Shown piece by piece: positions 25,401 to 37,812 of a DNA stretch of 64,000 bases. Origin of the DNA: Azolla caroliniana (taxonomy: Eukaryota; Polypodiophyta); the NCBI GenBank assembly GCA_043228905.1, contig JBHGNT010000001.1:6758001-6822000 (forward strand), read 5' to 3'. A model generated the notes under the pieces. That model was not told where the DNA came from, searched no databases, and saw only the letters and a program-made list of their open reading frames with translations. Position 1 is the first letter of the stretch; each line of letters starts with the position of its first letter. The position numbers and the translations under genes were made by a program.

Positions 25401-28400
25401 ACAATACAGAAAAGAATAATAACTTTGTGCATTTTAGTACCCAGAATTTTTGTGATCTCTCATAGCGAACACTGAATTATTACAACAAATTTATATAAAA
25501 ATGCCTAGAAAAAGAAATGGGTTTAGTACAGTGCCTAATGAAAACTTAATACCTATAAATGCTTCCTCACCGATCATCAAACCTCATAGTTCGCAGTCAG
25601 CACCTACTTACCCCTACACAAATGAGCAACTAAATTGTTGTTCGATAGAGCCATCAGAAACAACCAATGTCGTAGGGAAAAACATCCTTTATAATTCCCC
25701 AAAATCCTCCTGAACTTTCCATCCTACAAAGAGAATTCCAAACATCATGCAATGCACGAAAACAGTCATGTCTCCCAACTAACTAGAAGTCAAAGTTTAG
25801 GGAAAAGCTCCAAAGTAACTCATAGTTTTTCTTTATTTCCTTAACTGCCCCTAATTTCAATTATTTCCGAAAAGAACAATTTATATGTGATCTTCGACCA
25901 ATTCTATGCTATCCTCTGTTTCTTAATAACATGTGCTTTGTAGGCTTATGTCATCAATTCATCCGCCCTTTTTTCCCTTTCAGTGACTGAAAAAGAGAGC
26001 TGCGAGATACAACAAAATAGTAATATTTGGGGAAATAATAAAAAACATTGCGAGTATTTCAGAGTTCTTTTACCTAAATATTACTTAATCGAAAATTACA
26101 GATCACTCAATGAATTTGCCCAAACCTATCATTGGCTATGTAAATTGAACCATCTAATAGACATCATGACTTCCATATGCAATGAATGATTTACACGGGT
26201 TATTAAATAGATAGAATGAAGTATGCATGAAACATCTTTACCACTCATCCATAATCAGAAAGGCATAAATAAATCAGTCAGTCATAATCTAAAGTATTAA
26301 CAAGAGATATACTTGGAAAATTTTAAAACCCAAAATACCCAAGTTTTTCTTTATTTTCTAAAAAACCCTAAGTTCTTAGTATCCTTTATATGCAGTCAAA
26401 TAGTAAATTCATCCTCCTCCAAAGGCATCTGAGGAAAACAAAGTAATGCCTGGTTATTTCCCTAAATTAAATATTAATCTAGGAGTGAACTTTTCTAATC
26501 ACTTTGGTATAACAACTTGCCAATTACCTTCTTGCTTGCCTCTGTCTCCCTTGCTGCTTCGTTTTCTTTTGAAGATGACCTTGGTTTTGTACAATGAGAA
26601 CTGTCTTTCGTGGTGATCACATCAGCATCAGCCTTTGTAGATGGCATTTTCTTTCCCTTTTGTAAAGCTGTTCCTTTGCTACCTGTGGCCTTTTTCTTGA
26701 TATCCGAACATTGACCATTGTTATGATCAGCCTTTCTTTTTTTGTTTGGCTTTTCTTTCTTCTTTTTTACACTACTGATATCAGTCTGTGGAGACTTCTG
26801 GTTGAATAGCTGCCCATCTCTTCTCTTTGCAGAACGTGTATTATAATAACGAGACAAGAAAAACCCAATTGGCATGTCCATTTCATCATCCGTTGGCAAT
26901 TTAAAATTTTCTTTGGAAAACTCAGGCGCATCTTTTGTCTGAGTTTCAACCTCATTTTTGTTGTTCTCTTCTTGTAATGAGTCGTTATCAATCCATTTCT
27001 CTGATAGTTCACCTTCTTCAAGATCATCATTATCTTCTAGAGTAGTACTATGTACAGTATTTCCACTTTTTCCTTCATTTGAATCATCTACATTGCTACA
27101 TGGTAACAAAAAATCATCACACGACGAAAGGGATGATACTTCGTTCTTTTCATCGCATCTGTAAACCATTAAGGGCACCTCATGTTCTGTTTGAAAGCAT
27201 GAAACTTCTCTTCCTTCCTTTTCACATGGTATAGCAATATCAGCACAAGCAAAAGAAGAAGAGATGTTATTATTTTTATTGCATTCCATTGAGTTGTCCT
27301 CATTGTTACATGGTATAGCAATATCCTCACAGTGCAAAGAACAAGATGCCCTATTATTTCCATTGCTTTGCTTCAAGTTACACATATCGTTACATTGTAT
27401 AAGAATATCATCACAGTGCAAAGAGCATGATGATTCATTATTTTCATCCCCTTCAAATGTCCCGACAGATACCTCATGTCCTATTTGAATGCAGGAAATT
27501 TCTCCCCCTGGAACACCCTTTGAATCATCTACATTGCTACACAGTATAACAGTATCATCAAAAGGCAAAGAGCATGACACATCATTCTTTGCACTGTCTT
27601 CATTAACCCCTAAGGGCACCTCATCTCTACATAAACTGCCATTATGAATCATGTTAATATTATCCTCCATATCTGTTAGGTTACATGACCTTTGTCTCTG
27701 TATGTCTACAGGTATCACAAGATGTGAACTATTACATAAATTAATATTACGATTCATCTCCTCTTCATCTTGCATATCAACTTGTTTTGATGAAGTTTCT
27801 CTATGTATATCCATAGATACAGTAGGATACAAACTTTCACCTCCATCACTGTTATGAATCACATCCTCTTTATCTTGCAGATCACTTTGTTTGGATAGCA
27901 TTTCTTTGTGGAGATTCACATGCACCGTAAGATGTGAAATTTTGCATACATCACCATTACAAATCGTGCTGAATTCATTCTGCATATCACTTGGTTTCCA
28001 AGACACTTCTTTGTGCATATCCACAGGAGCCACAAAATGCGAAATTTCACTGCATACATCACCACTACAAAGCATGTTGGCTTCATTCTCCTTATTACAT
28101 TGTTTGTATAAAATTTCTCTGTGTATGTCCACAAGTGTCGCAGATCGTGAGCCACTACATGCATTTCCACTATCATGAATCGTGGCTTCTTCAACTAGGC
28201 TGCATAACATTTCTCTGTTTATACCAGTATCAGAAATTATGTTTTCTTTATCAACATTGTTGCATAACACTCCCCTATGAATATCCACATGTGCCACATT
28301 ATGTGAATCATTATGTGAATCCCCATAATCATGAGTTATGTTATCTTTCCCAACTTGGTTGTATAAGATTTTGGTGTGTATATCCACGTTTACTACATGA

Positions 28401-29530
28401 TGTGAGCCACTACAGCTTATATTATCTGTCTTGGAGTTCATATCATCAGATTTCGCATCATGCATATCAGCCAATTCAACATGAAACACTTGATCATCAA
28501 TACTCGAACAAAAGACATCATCGATGCCACTTATATCAAAAATTTCTTTTTGATTATATGAAATATTTCTGGATAAATCCCCATTAGAGAATGTTCTATC
28601 TTCATGCTTCATGTCCATTTGGTTGCATAATACTTCTCTGTGTAAACCATCATTTCTCTGTGGGTCATTGCGCCTTACATCAATCTTAGAAGGAACATCA
28701 GTATTCATTTCGATGACATCTATAATACCTGATATATTATAGTTTATATTCTCCAGCTCCAAAGCCATAGCGTGATGTATTTTGTCATTAGATTTGATGG
28801 TGTCCATCTTTGAAGGAACATCAGTATTCATTTCAATGACATCCATCTTAGAAGGAACATCAGTATTCATTTCAATGACATCCGTCTTAGAAGGAACATC
28901 AGTATTCATTTCGATGACATCTATAAAACCTGAACCCTTACAGTTTATATTCTCCAGCTTCAAAGCCATATCGTGATGTATTTCGCCATCAGATTTGATG
29001 GTATCCATGTTTGAAGACGTATCAAGATGCACTTCACCATTAAAGCTTGTATTACCCTTTCTAGAAGCCATATCGTTATGCATTTCGCCATCAGAGTGCA
29101 TTTGGAAAGGAAACATTTTTGAATCAGACCTCACAATGGTATCATCATCACTCATATTCACAACAATACGATCGCTAAAACGTGAAGATAAAGAAGCAGA
29201 GATGGCATCAATTCGATGAGGAAGACGCCCTTTGATGGATTTCTTGTTCTTACCTGAGCAATGAGAGAAAGTGAGAGGAGGAGGAGGAAGCCATGGAAGC
29301 TGAGGTTTGCTCAGCTCTCCAAGATTAGCGAAGAGAAACTCTGTGAACTTCAGGAATCGGTCTCGCAACCTGTGTGACGGAATAAAATCTTGAATCACTG
29401 GAGAAGAATGCAACGATGTTGATGTTGATGGTGATGGTGATGGTGATGGTAATGGTGATGGGGATGGAGCTGAAGAAATATTCCGACAATCTTCTTCTTC
29501 TCCATCTCCTTCATCCTCAGCTAGAGTCAT
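22439..29530 (-). CDS. CCCH zinc-finger protein, ZC3H4/Su(sable)-like, 7 exons
   Basis: My splice model uses exons 29530-26528, 25305-25216, 24289-24230, 24146-23985, 23882-23832, 23754-23614 and 23191-22439. Every junction is phase 0 with GT-AG ends, giving 1419 residues. Three consecutive CCCH fingers occupy residues 1095-1113 (C-x7-C-x5-C-x3-H), 1124-1142 (same spacing) and 1149-1168 (C-x8-C-x5-C-x3-H). They are followed by PITEDERQELLKTL, which parallels the PLTEETRELLDKML tail after the fingers of animal ZC3H4/6/8 and fly Su(s), factors that bind nascent RNA and curb unproductive transcription. A basic, NLS-like patch (KKKKEKPNKKRKAD) lies near the end of exon 1. Exon 1 (1001 codons) is otherwise acidic, low-complexity and internally repetitive. 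The function in plants is unproven. The least certain junction is the exon 2 donor (GAG|GTTACT). Confidence 0.85.
26980..29040 (-). repeat. Internal protein repeats within exon 1 of the CCCH gene
   Basis: Three repeat families can be read in frame. Near 28680-28930 the unit DVIEMNTDVPSK occurs four times, some in immediate tandem. Across ~27640-28650 about seven to eight degenerate ~38-residue units carry VDIHREVL-x-KQ-x-DMQ-like cores. Across ~27060-27590 about five ~27-residue units carry SCSLHC(D/E)DI-x-IPCN. The copies diverge in sequence but keep frame, so they arose by local duplication under coding constraint. Confidence 0.7.
29415..29465 (-). repeat. GATGGT-type microsatellite coding for a Ser-Pro tract
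   Basis: Six-base units encode the SPSPLPSPSPSPST stretch near the N-terminus of the CCCH protein. The same unit builds the Ser-Pro linker of the F-box/kelch protein at ~16915-16985. Confidence 0.7.
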
Positions 29531-29795
29531 CCTCGGTTCAGAGGAGATCTGCGCGGCGTGAAGAAGAAGAAAGGTAGAAAAACCCTAATTTTGTGCAGAC
29601 ACAGATTCTGAGAGGTTTTTCAAAGCGCCTAGTTTGTGTAGATATTTAGAAAAAAACCAGTATTGTATTAATTTGTTAATTATATGAGAAATTTACTATC
29701 TTTAATTACATATCTAAACATGGATTAATAACTTCAAAGAAACTAAACTTTCCTTTTTTCCTCCAAAATTTTCATTGAATTACATGCATGTAGTA

Positions 29796-29830
<35 letters not shown>

Positions 29831-31300
29831 ACAAGGTAGTAGTAATAGTAGTAGTAGTAGTAATAGTAATAGTAATAGTAGTAGTAGTAGTAGTAGTGTC
29901 TTCGAAAAATTCTACGTTTTAAATACGTACATAGCCTTCACAAGTTTTTGAAGAGTAGATGATGATACTTGCGAAATGAGTCGATTGCTCTCTACTCGTC
30001 AAGCAAAAATACCAACCTGATTAAGATAATGACACGTTTAACTTTTTGCTTTTGGTTTTCCATCCAGATAAATACTCATTGGCTAATGAAACGTTGCTAA
30101 ATTAATCGTGTGCGCATAGTCATTTACAAGTTTTCTGAATTATAGGCTTACTGTGAACATTCATGTGATTTGGAGCCAATACTCTGACCATGCAAACTGA
30201 AAACATGACTTTGTTCCAGTAAATTTCCCATAACTATATTGCCTTAACTTAAGGGAAGTTTATAATTACACATCGAGAACATTGGGGATGGAGAACCTGG
30301 CCTAATCAACTCTATTACTTGACTCGGCAATATGAGAGGTCTTGAGGCCATCTTATATTGGTATCGGTTAATAATTAGGTAATTAACTAGGGTTAATTAG
30401 TGACTAATTATGTGAGTAGTTAAGTAGCGGAAGATTATGTGATATTTGTGCGTATGTGTGTGAGAGGAAGAGAGAGAAAGAGAGAGAGAGGAAGATACAC
30501 TTATGAACGATAATGTAAAATGGGGGATGATTAACAAGAGTGTAGCTAAAGACCTTTCCTCTATATTAATAAGCATCAAAATACAACGATATCCTCAATG
30601 AGGTATAGATATATCTCATGTGCAAGGTCAACACACTAACTACATTCTATCTAGGTAACTACTAAGTTACGCGGTTAACCAAATGGCTAAACTAAGTTGA
30701 GCTTGATATCTCAACATATCAAATAGTTATTTGCATTTTGCTTTAGTACTTCAGGAACTACCAAAAAGTGGTGGCTAAGGTGATAAAGTCAAGATGGTAA
30801 AATGCAACAATAAAAATATTAACATGTATGGTTGAAGATCATTTCAATAACGGGACAAATGCTCCAACCAATTGATCAAGATACCTAACACGGTATCTAA
30901 GATCATGGAATTGATGCTTTATCAACTGAAGGCCTTATGATGACATCAAACTCTATGAACCACCAAAATGCGGTGGTGGAGAGGGTGAATGTAACAAGTT
31001 ACATGATCCTCTATCAAGGCAAAATGTAAGGATGATGTAAAAATATATACAAATAAGGATTTGAGTATGGGATGGATCATGATCTAAACAAGTGGTTAAA
31101 TTGATTGGTTCAATACAAGAGTAGCAATAAGTATTTGTGCCTTAATATTGGAGTATTCTATGAGCTAGTAAAAGGTAGTTGTCAATAGAGTGAATTTACA
31201 AGATCATCAATCCCCAATAAGCCTCTACATCTCTTGCTCTAATGCCACAATTTGGCTTGCAAGGTAAAGCTAGCTTAAATAGAATATGCATGATACATGT
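29531..31300. other. Intergenic with (GTA)n and degenerate ~195-bp repeats
   Basis: The CCCH gene leader and promoter occupy the first few hundred bases. A (TAG)n/(TAA)n microsatellite lies at ~29793-29898. Three loosely similar blocks near 30760, 30950 and 31150 share CTACCAAAAAGTGGTGG-like and GAGGGTGAAT-like words at roughly 190-200-bp spacing, suggesting old transposon-derived tandem units. A copy of the GTAGCGGAAGAT repeat is at 30424-30490. The minus strand at ~31240-31260 reads TGGCATTAGAGC, similar to a Copia primer-binding site. Confidence 0.4.
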
Positions 31301-31308
31301 ATTCTTTC

Positions 31309-31766
31309 TGTTACAGGCATGACCATATAATATCCCGTGGTAAGTTTTACCGTAGTATTCTATACACGTGGATAAAGTGTGAGGGTTAAATGAGAGCGTA
31401 AAGAAGGGAAGGATTACTTTTAATCTTTGGGATTGGGACAACCCATTAGGCCAAGTGTGAACTTGCTTGGGGGTCAAACTCTTAGGTTTGGCTATAAATA
31501 TGAGGCCTAGCTACCCTCATTTGATATCTCTTGACTACATCGAAATTCTGTCCCTGTGGTGGGTCAACTCTTGTAGTGAGCGCGCCAATACCAAGTACGC
31601 CACAACACCACGACGATGGTATGGAACGCCGATGGAGGCTCAAGTCCGTCTTGATCCTTCGCTCGGGGGTGATCGAGTGGATCGACACCCTTTTTTCTCT
31701 CTCCTCTCTTATTTTTCTATTTATATTGTCCTTATCATATGCTTACATTAGTAGCTAGCTCTAACA
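31309..31766 (+). mobile_element. Solo LTR (458 bp) with CTTTC target duplication
   Basis: The LTR begins TGTTACAGGC and ends GCTCTAACA, giving short inverted termini TGTTA/TAACA. The 5-bp direct repeat CTTTC flanks it exactly (31304-31308 and 31767-31771). A TATA-like CTATAAATA near 31492 gives plus orientation. No internal region or second LTR is present, so it is a solo LTR left by recombination between two LTRs. Its first ~133 bp match the palindromic element at 10513. The length fits a Copia-type LTR, but the superfamily is not proven. Confidence 0.85.
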
Positions 31767-31771
31767 CTTTC

Positions 31772-32426
31772 TTACCAATAAGCTCCATTTTTACAAACTC
31801 TCTAACAAAAGAAGAAGTTGAATCGGAAACAATGTTGAACTCGAGAAACAATATAGGAAAACCAACTCATTTATTTACAAGAAGAACAAAATTGCTTATT
31901 TATAGATGCCTACATTAGGTAGTTGTAGATGGTACCTACATGTGTAGGGTGTAAAGATAATCCTACATATAAGCATGGAGAGAGAGACATTGTAAACTCT
32001 TGGCCATTTGTGACCTTTTGGTGGGAGACTGTAGAAAATAGGACACTTTAAGGAAAACTTGTCAAATTAGTGTGAATCCTCCCCCTGATTATATAAGACG
32101 GAGAAAAGAGGCTTGAAGAGTGGTGGCTTGTGTATGAGTTTTTGTGTGGTCAATTGAGTGAATGTTGATCACTACGTGAAAGATCCTACAGTATACTATT
32201 ATTTGTGTGAAGGTCAAGCACAACCCTCTGTTTCTATTTGGTGTATTTTGTCTGTCTCTCTCGTAAATCAATGTTTGTTATTAAAACAAGATGACAATAA
32301 AACCCTTGCTATCTTCACTACTTCATAAATAGTGATAGTGCAAGGGAAACACTCTCAAGTGTTGCAAAACTAGATGACGTTTCTCTATCTCCTCTTGGGA
32401 CAATGTCCCCATACAACACAGATGTG

Positions 32427-32462
<36 letters not shown>

Positions 32463-35440
32463 TCTTTTAGTGACCATCTGTGTTGAAATATTTCTATTGT
32501 AATAGAGATTGCCAGGATACCTTGTTATCATCCAAACTCCAATACTCTCAACATAGAAATGGCAACTATATGATTGGATTTAAGGTTTTCTTCCACTTGT
32601 TGGTAGTTTATTCTTTAGTTTAAGTATAAGCTTCATGTTTAGGCTTAGATAACAACTTTGAGTGTAAGGTTCGATGTTTAGTCTCAAATAATAACACAAA
32701 AAAGTGATTATTATATTGTGTGGGTTTGAATCTATGTTTTAGGATATGAGGCAAATTAGCATCAATGGTCAAGTTTCAATCAATGTTGGTGGTATAGCTT
32801 ATGCTTAAGTTTTTGGATTATTGTAAATTGGGCCATCGCGAATTCTTCCTCCTCGAGAAAAGACAACATATTGACTATATTAGACATTCTAATTGTTGTA
32901 AATTGTAATACTGATGAAGATGTCTTGAAGGATGAATTCCTTGTAAATGATCTTAGTGCACATTATAGATAGATCTAGAACGTATCAAGATGAAGTATCC
33001 TTGCATCTTATGGTTGGTATTCCTATATTGCATGTCCACAAAGCACGTGTGTTTTTTCAAGATTACAAATTTTCTACATATATTACAATGTACACTTTTT
33101 CATGACAAGAAAATGGCCATCTCCAACTTTCTTTGATGTGTTATCTAGGTCGAAGTCTCTTGTTTCTTGAACATGCATGTTCATTCTATAAATTCTATAA
33201 GGAGACATCATTTTGCATATATTGTCTATGTGCATTGTGCATCATCACTTACTCATGTCAACATCAAGAACATTATATTTTCACTTTCACTGTCATCGTC
33301 ATTGGATTATCTGGTAGTTTGGTGGTGTTTATACCATGTAGATATATAAACTTCTACTTCCTCATATTGGAGAAGGAAAGCTTCACAACAAAGATATTAA
33401 CTTGTTTCTTTTCAAGCTCTAACTAGTTACGTAACAAGTTTATCGAGTGATTACTATATACCTTAATCCTTCCAATTGTGCTCTTCATCTAACAATGCCA
33501 TAAAAAGATTCATTGAGGAAGTAATCATACAAATGTTAGACAAGAGTTTTTTACCTTGAAACGAATCATTTTAGCTAACTATGATTTCAATGATAAAATT
33601 GTATTGATAACCTTATTTATCGAGCCATGGAAATTACAAGTTTTTATCACTTTTGAAATAAATAGTTAAACATATTAGTTTCTCTATCAATAAACATGAC
33701 TCATCCTTCATTTGATATGGGCCACTAGGTTACCCCCCTATGTTTTCTATTCATGTAAGGAGTCGGGACAAATCAATCATTCACATTGTTAACAATGACA
33801 TATCATTCAATTCAAAGTGTTCTTTATGCATGCCACACCTTAGAAGATTATGATAACTCAATGAGACAAGTTCCCAAAACTATGGTTCATGATCTTGTTA
33901 TTATTCCTTGTACCGTCCATTTACATTAAACATATGGAACACCATGTGAATGTTCTTTTTTCTATTTCATTGCATGTTTGAATCTAGAATTTAAATATGT
34001 TTTTTTCTACTTGTTTTCGAATATAATGTCAAAGTCACTTTGAACCATATGCTTTTATGTGCTCATTTCTCATGTTCAACCTACCTGGATTTAGATAATC
34101 AAATCGTAATGCTCCCGAAACATCACTTCATATGTACATATCACTTCACCAAAATCATTTAGTCCTTTTATTATTTTACAACACAATTTCTTGTACTTGT
34201 CTTGTCTAAATCTCCGACATTACATTCAAGGGGGCAAATTTTTGGAATGTTATTGATAAAAAGGTGGCATTCCTCATTCCTCATCGCCTTCCAAAGGATT
34301 TATAAGTCTTCAATTTCACGAGCAAAATATATACTTTTTGAGTTTTGATTTAAAATAACGATGATCAAGTCATCATCACACACGATTTTGGTGCAATAAT
34401 TCCAACATTTGAGAACTACTTTCAAATATAGGGATTCCACGACAAATTGGCCAACGTCAAGAGAATATCTTTAGACCAATAGTAAATACGAGGATATAAT
34501 AAATGTATAGAGAGAGCTCATATGAGTTTAAAACAAACATTAAGAAACTCAGGATGGTCCACGTCAAAAAGTTTAAGGGTCCACAAGTAGCAAAACGAAA
34601 CATAAAGAGGTTAAAACTTGCATTGTGCTTTAAGCTTTGAACCCGGTTAAAGTCATTCATTCACCCCTTGGTCTTGAACTCTTTACTCGTTGGCACGTAT
34701 ACCTTATATACTCATCGCCTCCGTTACTTTCACATTCTTTTCGAGATTCTAATGCACATGATAATTAAACAATGGGAACGTTAGCGGCATACAACATCGA
34801 TGAGAAGCGGTTGTTAAACCGACGTAGTGTTTGTTACTATTATATTTCAAGGTTGAAAAAAATGAGGGACCGCAAATTGTGTGTGTGTGTGGCGTGGGGG
34901 GGCACCCTACCAAATTTGGTAGAGATATGTCCGCCTGAATTATATACATGTTTGCCCAACCCGAATTCGGTCGAGAAAGGCCCGCCCGACCCGAATTCGG
35001 TTGAGAAATGTCCGCCTGACCTGAATTCGGTCGAGAAATGTCCGCGAGAATGGGGATACACAATATATACATATATAAATGGATGGCCATGGTGAGGTGG
35101 AGGAATCTAGTGGAGGGAGAGGCATTTTTTTACAAGAGAAAGGGCCTGTCAATATAAAGACAAAGAGAAGACACCACCAAATTAGCACCCCTGTTGATGA
35201 TGAAGGCCATGACATATGCCTCATTGGAGAGTACTCTGTGTGTGTGTGTCATACAATCTCTGATTAGATTAATGAACCATCTTTGAGATGCATCATCAAT
35301 CATGCCAATATTTCAGAATGCTGTAATCTTTAAAGAATTTCTACCATCCGATCATGATTTCTTAGTATGCGTGTAATATATCTGCTGTCCTTATACCATA
35401 CTTTGTGTATAATACTTGCATAATACTATGTATAATACTG
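31772..35440. other. Intergenic, no convincing gene
   Basis: Long AT-rich tract with a (CT)n run at ~32428-32459 and no recognisable protein. A small tandem repeat at ~34955-35045 has about three 33-35-bp units around CCCGAATTCGGT(C/T)GAGAAA and produces several overlapping artificial frames on both strands. Confidence 0.4.
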
Positions 35441-35665
35441 ATTAGTTGGAGGAGGAGGAGGAGGAGGTTAGAAGAAGAGGAAGAGGAAGAGGAAGAGGAA
35501 GAGGAAGAGGAATCAGAGCTTGCCCATCAACGAAAATCCATGATCATTAACGCATATCCATTCTCCAGTAGATAATTAGATCATAGAATTTACAGAAATA
35601 AGGAGAAGGATCGCTCCGAACCAAAGTTTCATCGAGAGGTCCAAATTGTCAAGTGATTTAAATAT

Positions 35666-36211
35666 ATGGAGACTGAGATGGTCATGATCGAAGTCCCTGC
35701 CATGGCCAATTATATGGAGACTGAGACGGCCATGATCGAAAGCCTCTCCATGCCCAATTATAACTGTACCATTTCATCATCATTGTCTTCATGTCCATCT
35801 TCTTCCTCTGTTTCACCCTCCTCTTCTTCGTCCTCCTCATTGTCCTTACCATCACCATCTTCTTTTTCATCACCATCACCATCAACATCACCATCACCAT
35901 CACCATCTTCTTCTTCTTTTTCTTCTTCTTTGATGTCTTTATTGTTTGCCCTTACATCAGTTGCAGAAGCAGCAAAGTCTAATATACGTTTCATGGCAGC
36001 TAGTGTAATATCATCATCACCCGCTAAACAGAACGTCACTAAAGAGATTCAGATGACGCCAACTTTCATGGATATTGCTACGCAGGAGCTTAATGACATG
36101 GTGACCTTTATGCTTCAGGATATAGGTTGCAATATAAGTACTGAGAAAAACAAGATTAGATTGGATAATATAATGGAGACAGAGATGGCTTTCCAACAAC
36201 GAAATCGCTGA
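35666..36211 (+). CDS. Uncharacterised Ser-rich ORF, 181 codons (doubtful)
   Basis: A frame with an ATG start encodes two copies of a 16-residue unit (METEMVMIEVPAMANY, then METETAMIESLSMPNY; exact 48-bp period), a long Ser/Pro low-complexity middle, and a more ordinary C-terminus that includes TPTFMDIATQELNDMVTFML and a late METEMAF echo. The opposite strand over 35758-36039 is also open and reads an acidic, Asp/Glu-rich polypeptide. Trinucleotide-rich DNA gives open frames on both strands easily, so either or neither may be real. I recognise no family. Confidence 0.2.
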   Translation: METEMVMIEVPAMANYMETETAMIESLSMPNYNCTISSSLSSCPSSSSVSPSSSSSSSLSLPSPSSFSSPSPSTSPSPSPSSSSFSSSLMSLLFALTSVAEAAKSNIRFMAASVISSSPAKQNVTKEIQMTPTFMDIATQELNDMVTFMLQDIGCNISTEKNKIRLDNIMETEMAFQQRNR

Positions 36212-36344
36212 AAGATAGATTTTGCATATCCATCTGTCTATATATATCCCCGATAGAAAAACTTTGAGATACAATCATCTGAAACCAACAGAGATTTATT
36301 TTCCCCTGATCTGAGAATTCTACATTGTCATCGTAGCTTTCTGA

Positions 36345-36925
36345 ACATCATATATAGACATACGTACATACATACATACGTTACGTACACACACACACAC
36401 ATGTGATGTTCAGAATGATTTCTCAGGTCAAAGAAAGTTCTGATCTGTAGTTTCTGGTGATAGTATACAATGAAGAGACTGACCATAATGTACATATATT
36501 TTTCTCAGATGAAAGAATATTCTGAACTGTATTTTCAAATGATTATATATAATGAAGAGACTGATCAGAATTTAATTATATTTTCCGAGGCGGAAGAAGT
36601 TTTGGGAGTATGAATGGCTTTCTCCAGATGAAAAAAATCACATTCTCTGCGTGTTCTGATGATTAAATACATATGCACGCCAATATAAGAAATGTTATAA
36701 TTGTCGCTGATTTCTCAGATCAAAGAACAAATTCTCTGTTGGTATCTCATGATTATATATATACGTGCACATATATCTATCTATCTATCTATATTTATTT
36801 ATAGACATCTGATGTGGTTTCAGAAAATTTGTATTTTTTGGATACATGGGGCAATGCTCAAAAAGAATGTAATTTCTCAGATCAAAGAACTATTTCTGGT
36901 TTGTGATTATTATTAATATGCTATT
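36345..36925. repeat. Degenerate ~83-bp tandem array
   Basis: Units start with TTTCTCAG(G/A)T(C/G)AAAGAA and continue TTCTGA ... GATTATATAT, sometimes with AATGAAGAGACTGA. Recognisable starts lie near 36419, 36502, 36585, 36625, 36709 and 36871. Just upstream, TTCTGAACATCATAT (~36340) and ATGTGATGTTCAGAA (~36400) are inverted copies. Confidence 0.6.
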
Positions 36926-36953
36926 ATGGAAGAGAAGCTGAAGTGCATATATT

Positions 36954-36956
<3 letters not shown>

Positions 36957-37007
<51 letters not shown>
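36957..37007. repeat. (AC)n microsatellite
   Basis: An uninterrupted AC dinucleotide run of about 50 bases. It ends a few bases before the left arm of the 37019 hairpin. Confidence 0.9.
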
Positions 37008-37011
<4 letters not shown>

Positions 37012-37018
37012 ATATTTG

Positions 37019-37185
37019 TATTCCATACCATGGAAGATATATCTATCTAATGCAGTGTTGTATAGTATCATCAGAAATCCATGCGGAGTAGGTTGACATT
37101 TTGAGATATGTGTGTGTGAATGTGTGTTGATGATGATACTATACAACACTGTATTATATAGATATATCTTCCATAGTATGTAATA
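37019..37185 (+). ncRNA. 167-bp imperfect hairpin: MIRNA precursor or MITE candidate
   Basis: The arms at 37019-37073 and 37131-37185 (55 bp each) are inverse copies with only four mismatches, one of which becomes a G-U pair on the plus strand. The loop is 57 bp. The arm next to the loop, CAGTGTTGTATAGTATCATCA (21 bp), is perfectly paired with its partner. I see no target-site duplication and no conserved miRNA family sequence. The fold fits a young plant MIRNA, an inverted-repeat siRNA locus or a small foldback transposon. The strand given is arbitrary. Confidence 0.4.
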
Positions 37186-37812
37186 CAAAATAACATCCCA
37201 TGATTTTAAGATAATAATACTGCAGAAATTCATGATCAAATCATGAACGAAGAACCATTAAATTTGTGGTGAAAGAAAATGTAGCTCTAATAATTCTTTT
37301 CATGGGAGCTCCCCATTATAAAGGGATATAAAGCTAATGTTTCAAAAGATTTCTGATGATATCTTCGAGGTTTCTATTTTCAAACAAGTTAATATTGACA
37401 GTATAAATGTGTGTGTAATATATGTTGCTGTAACTGACTGACTATGTAGAAAACCAGATAACACATCCTGGTATTTACCTATGCCCATGGAATCTCTCCT
37501 ACTTTCCAGCTGTGAGAATACTTGAATCTCCCTTCTTGCTGATACTGAGAATACCTACCCAATCCATTAAACACACACTCATAACAAATTCCATGATCTA
37601 CCTGACATGCCTTTCACTTTGATGATTCATCCAGATACCAAATCTAGCATAACCACAATCATAATCATTATCAGTCATTCAAAACTTATCTCTTTGACCT
37701 CAAGTATCATCCCAAAATGAGACATGATCTTGTGGCAAACCACAACAAAGAAACGAGGTTAGTTTAGACTAGAAGAGATTCAAAAATGTATCATAATATA
37801 ACCTCTTCATGA

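Noticed and set aside
26495-26527. Last ten codons and stop of the long CCCH exon-1 frame (VIGKLLYQSD)
   Set aside because: They follow a strong donor (AAG|GTAATT), and joining at 26528 continues in phase 0 into downstream exons that carry the fingers, so this is intron read-through.
30960-31260. Copia primer-binding-site look-alike on the minus strand as proof of a full element
   Set aside because: The match is partial, and the only nearby LTR (31309) is in plus orientation, so no consistent element can be drawn.
34749-35095. Overlapping Pro-rich frames on both strands
   Set aside because: They come from three copies of a 33-35-bp tandem repeat with no stop in several frames, so they are not evidence of a gene.
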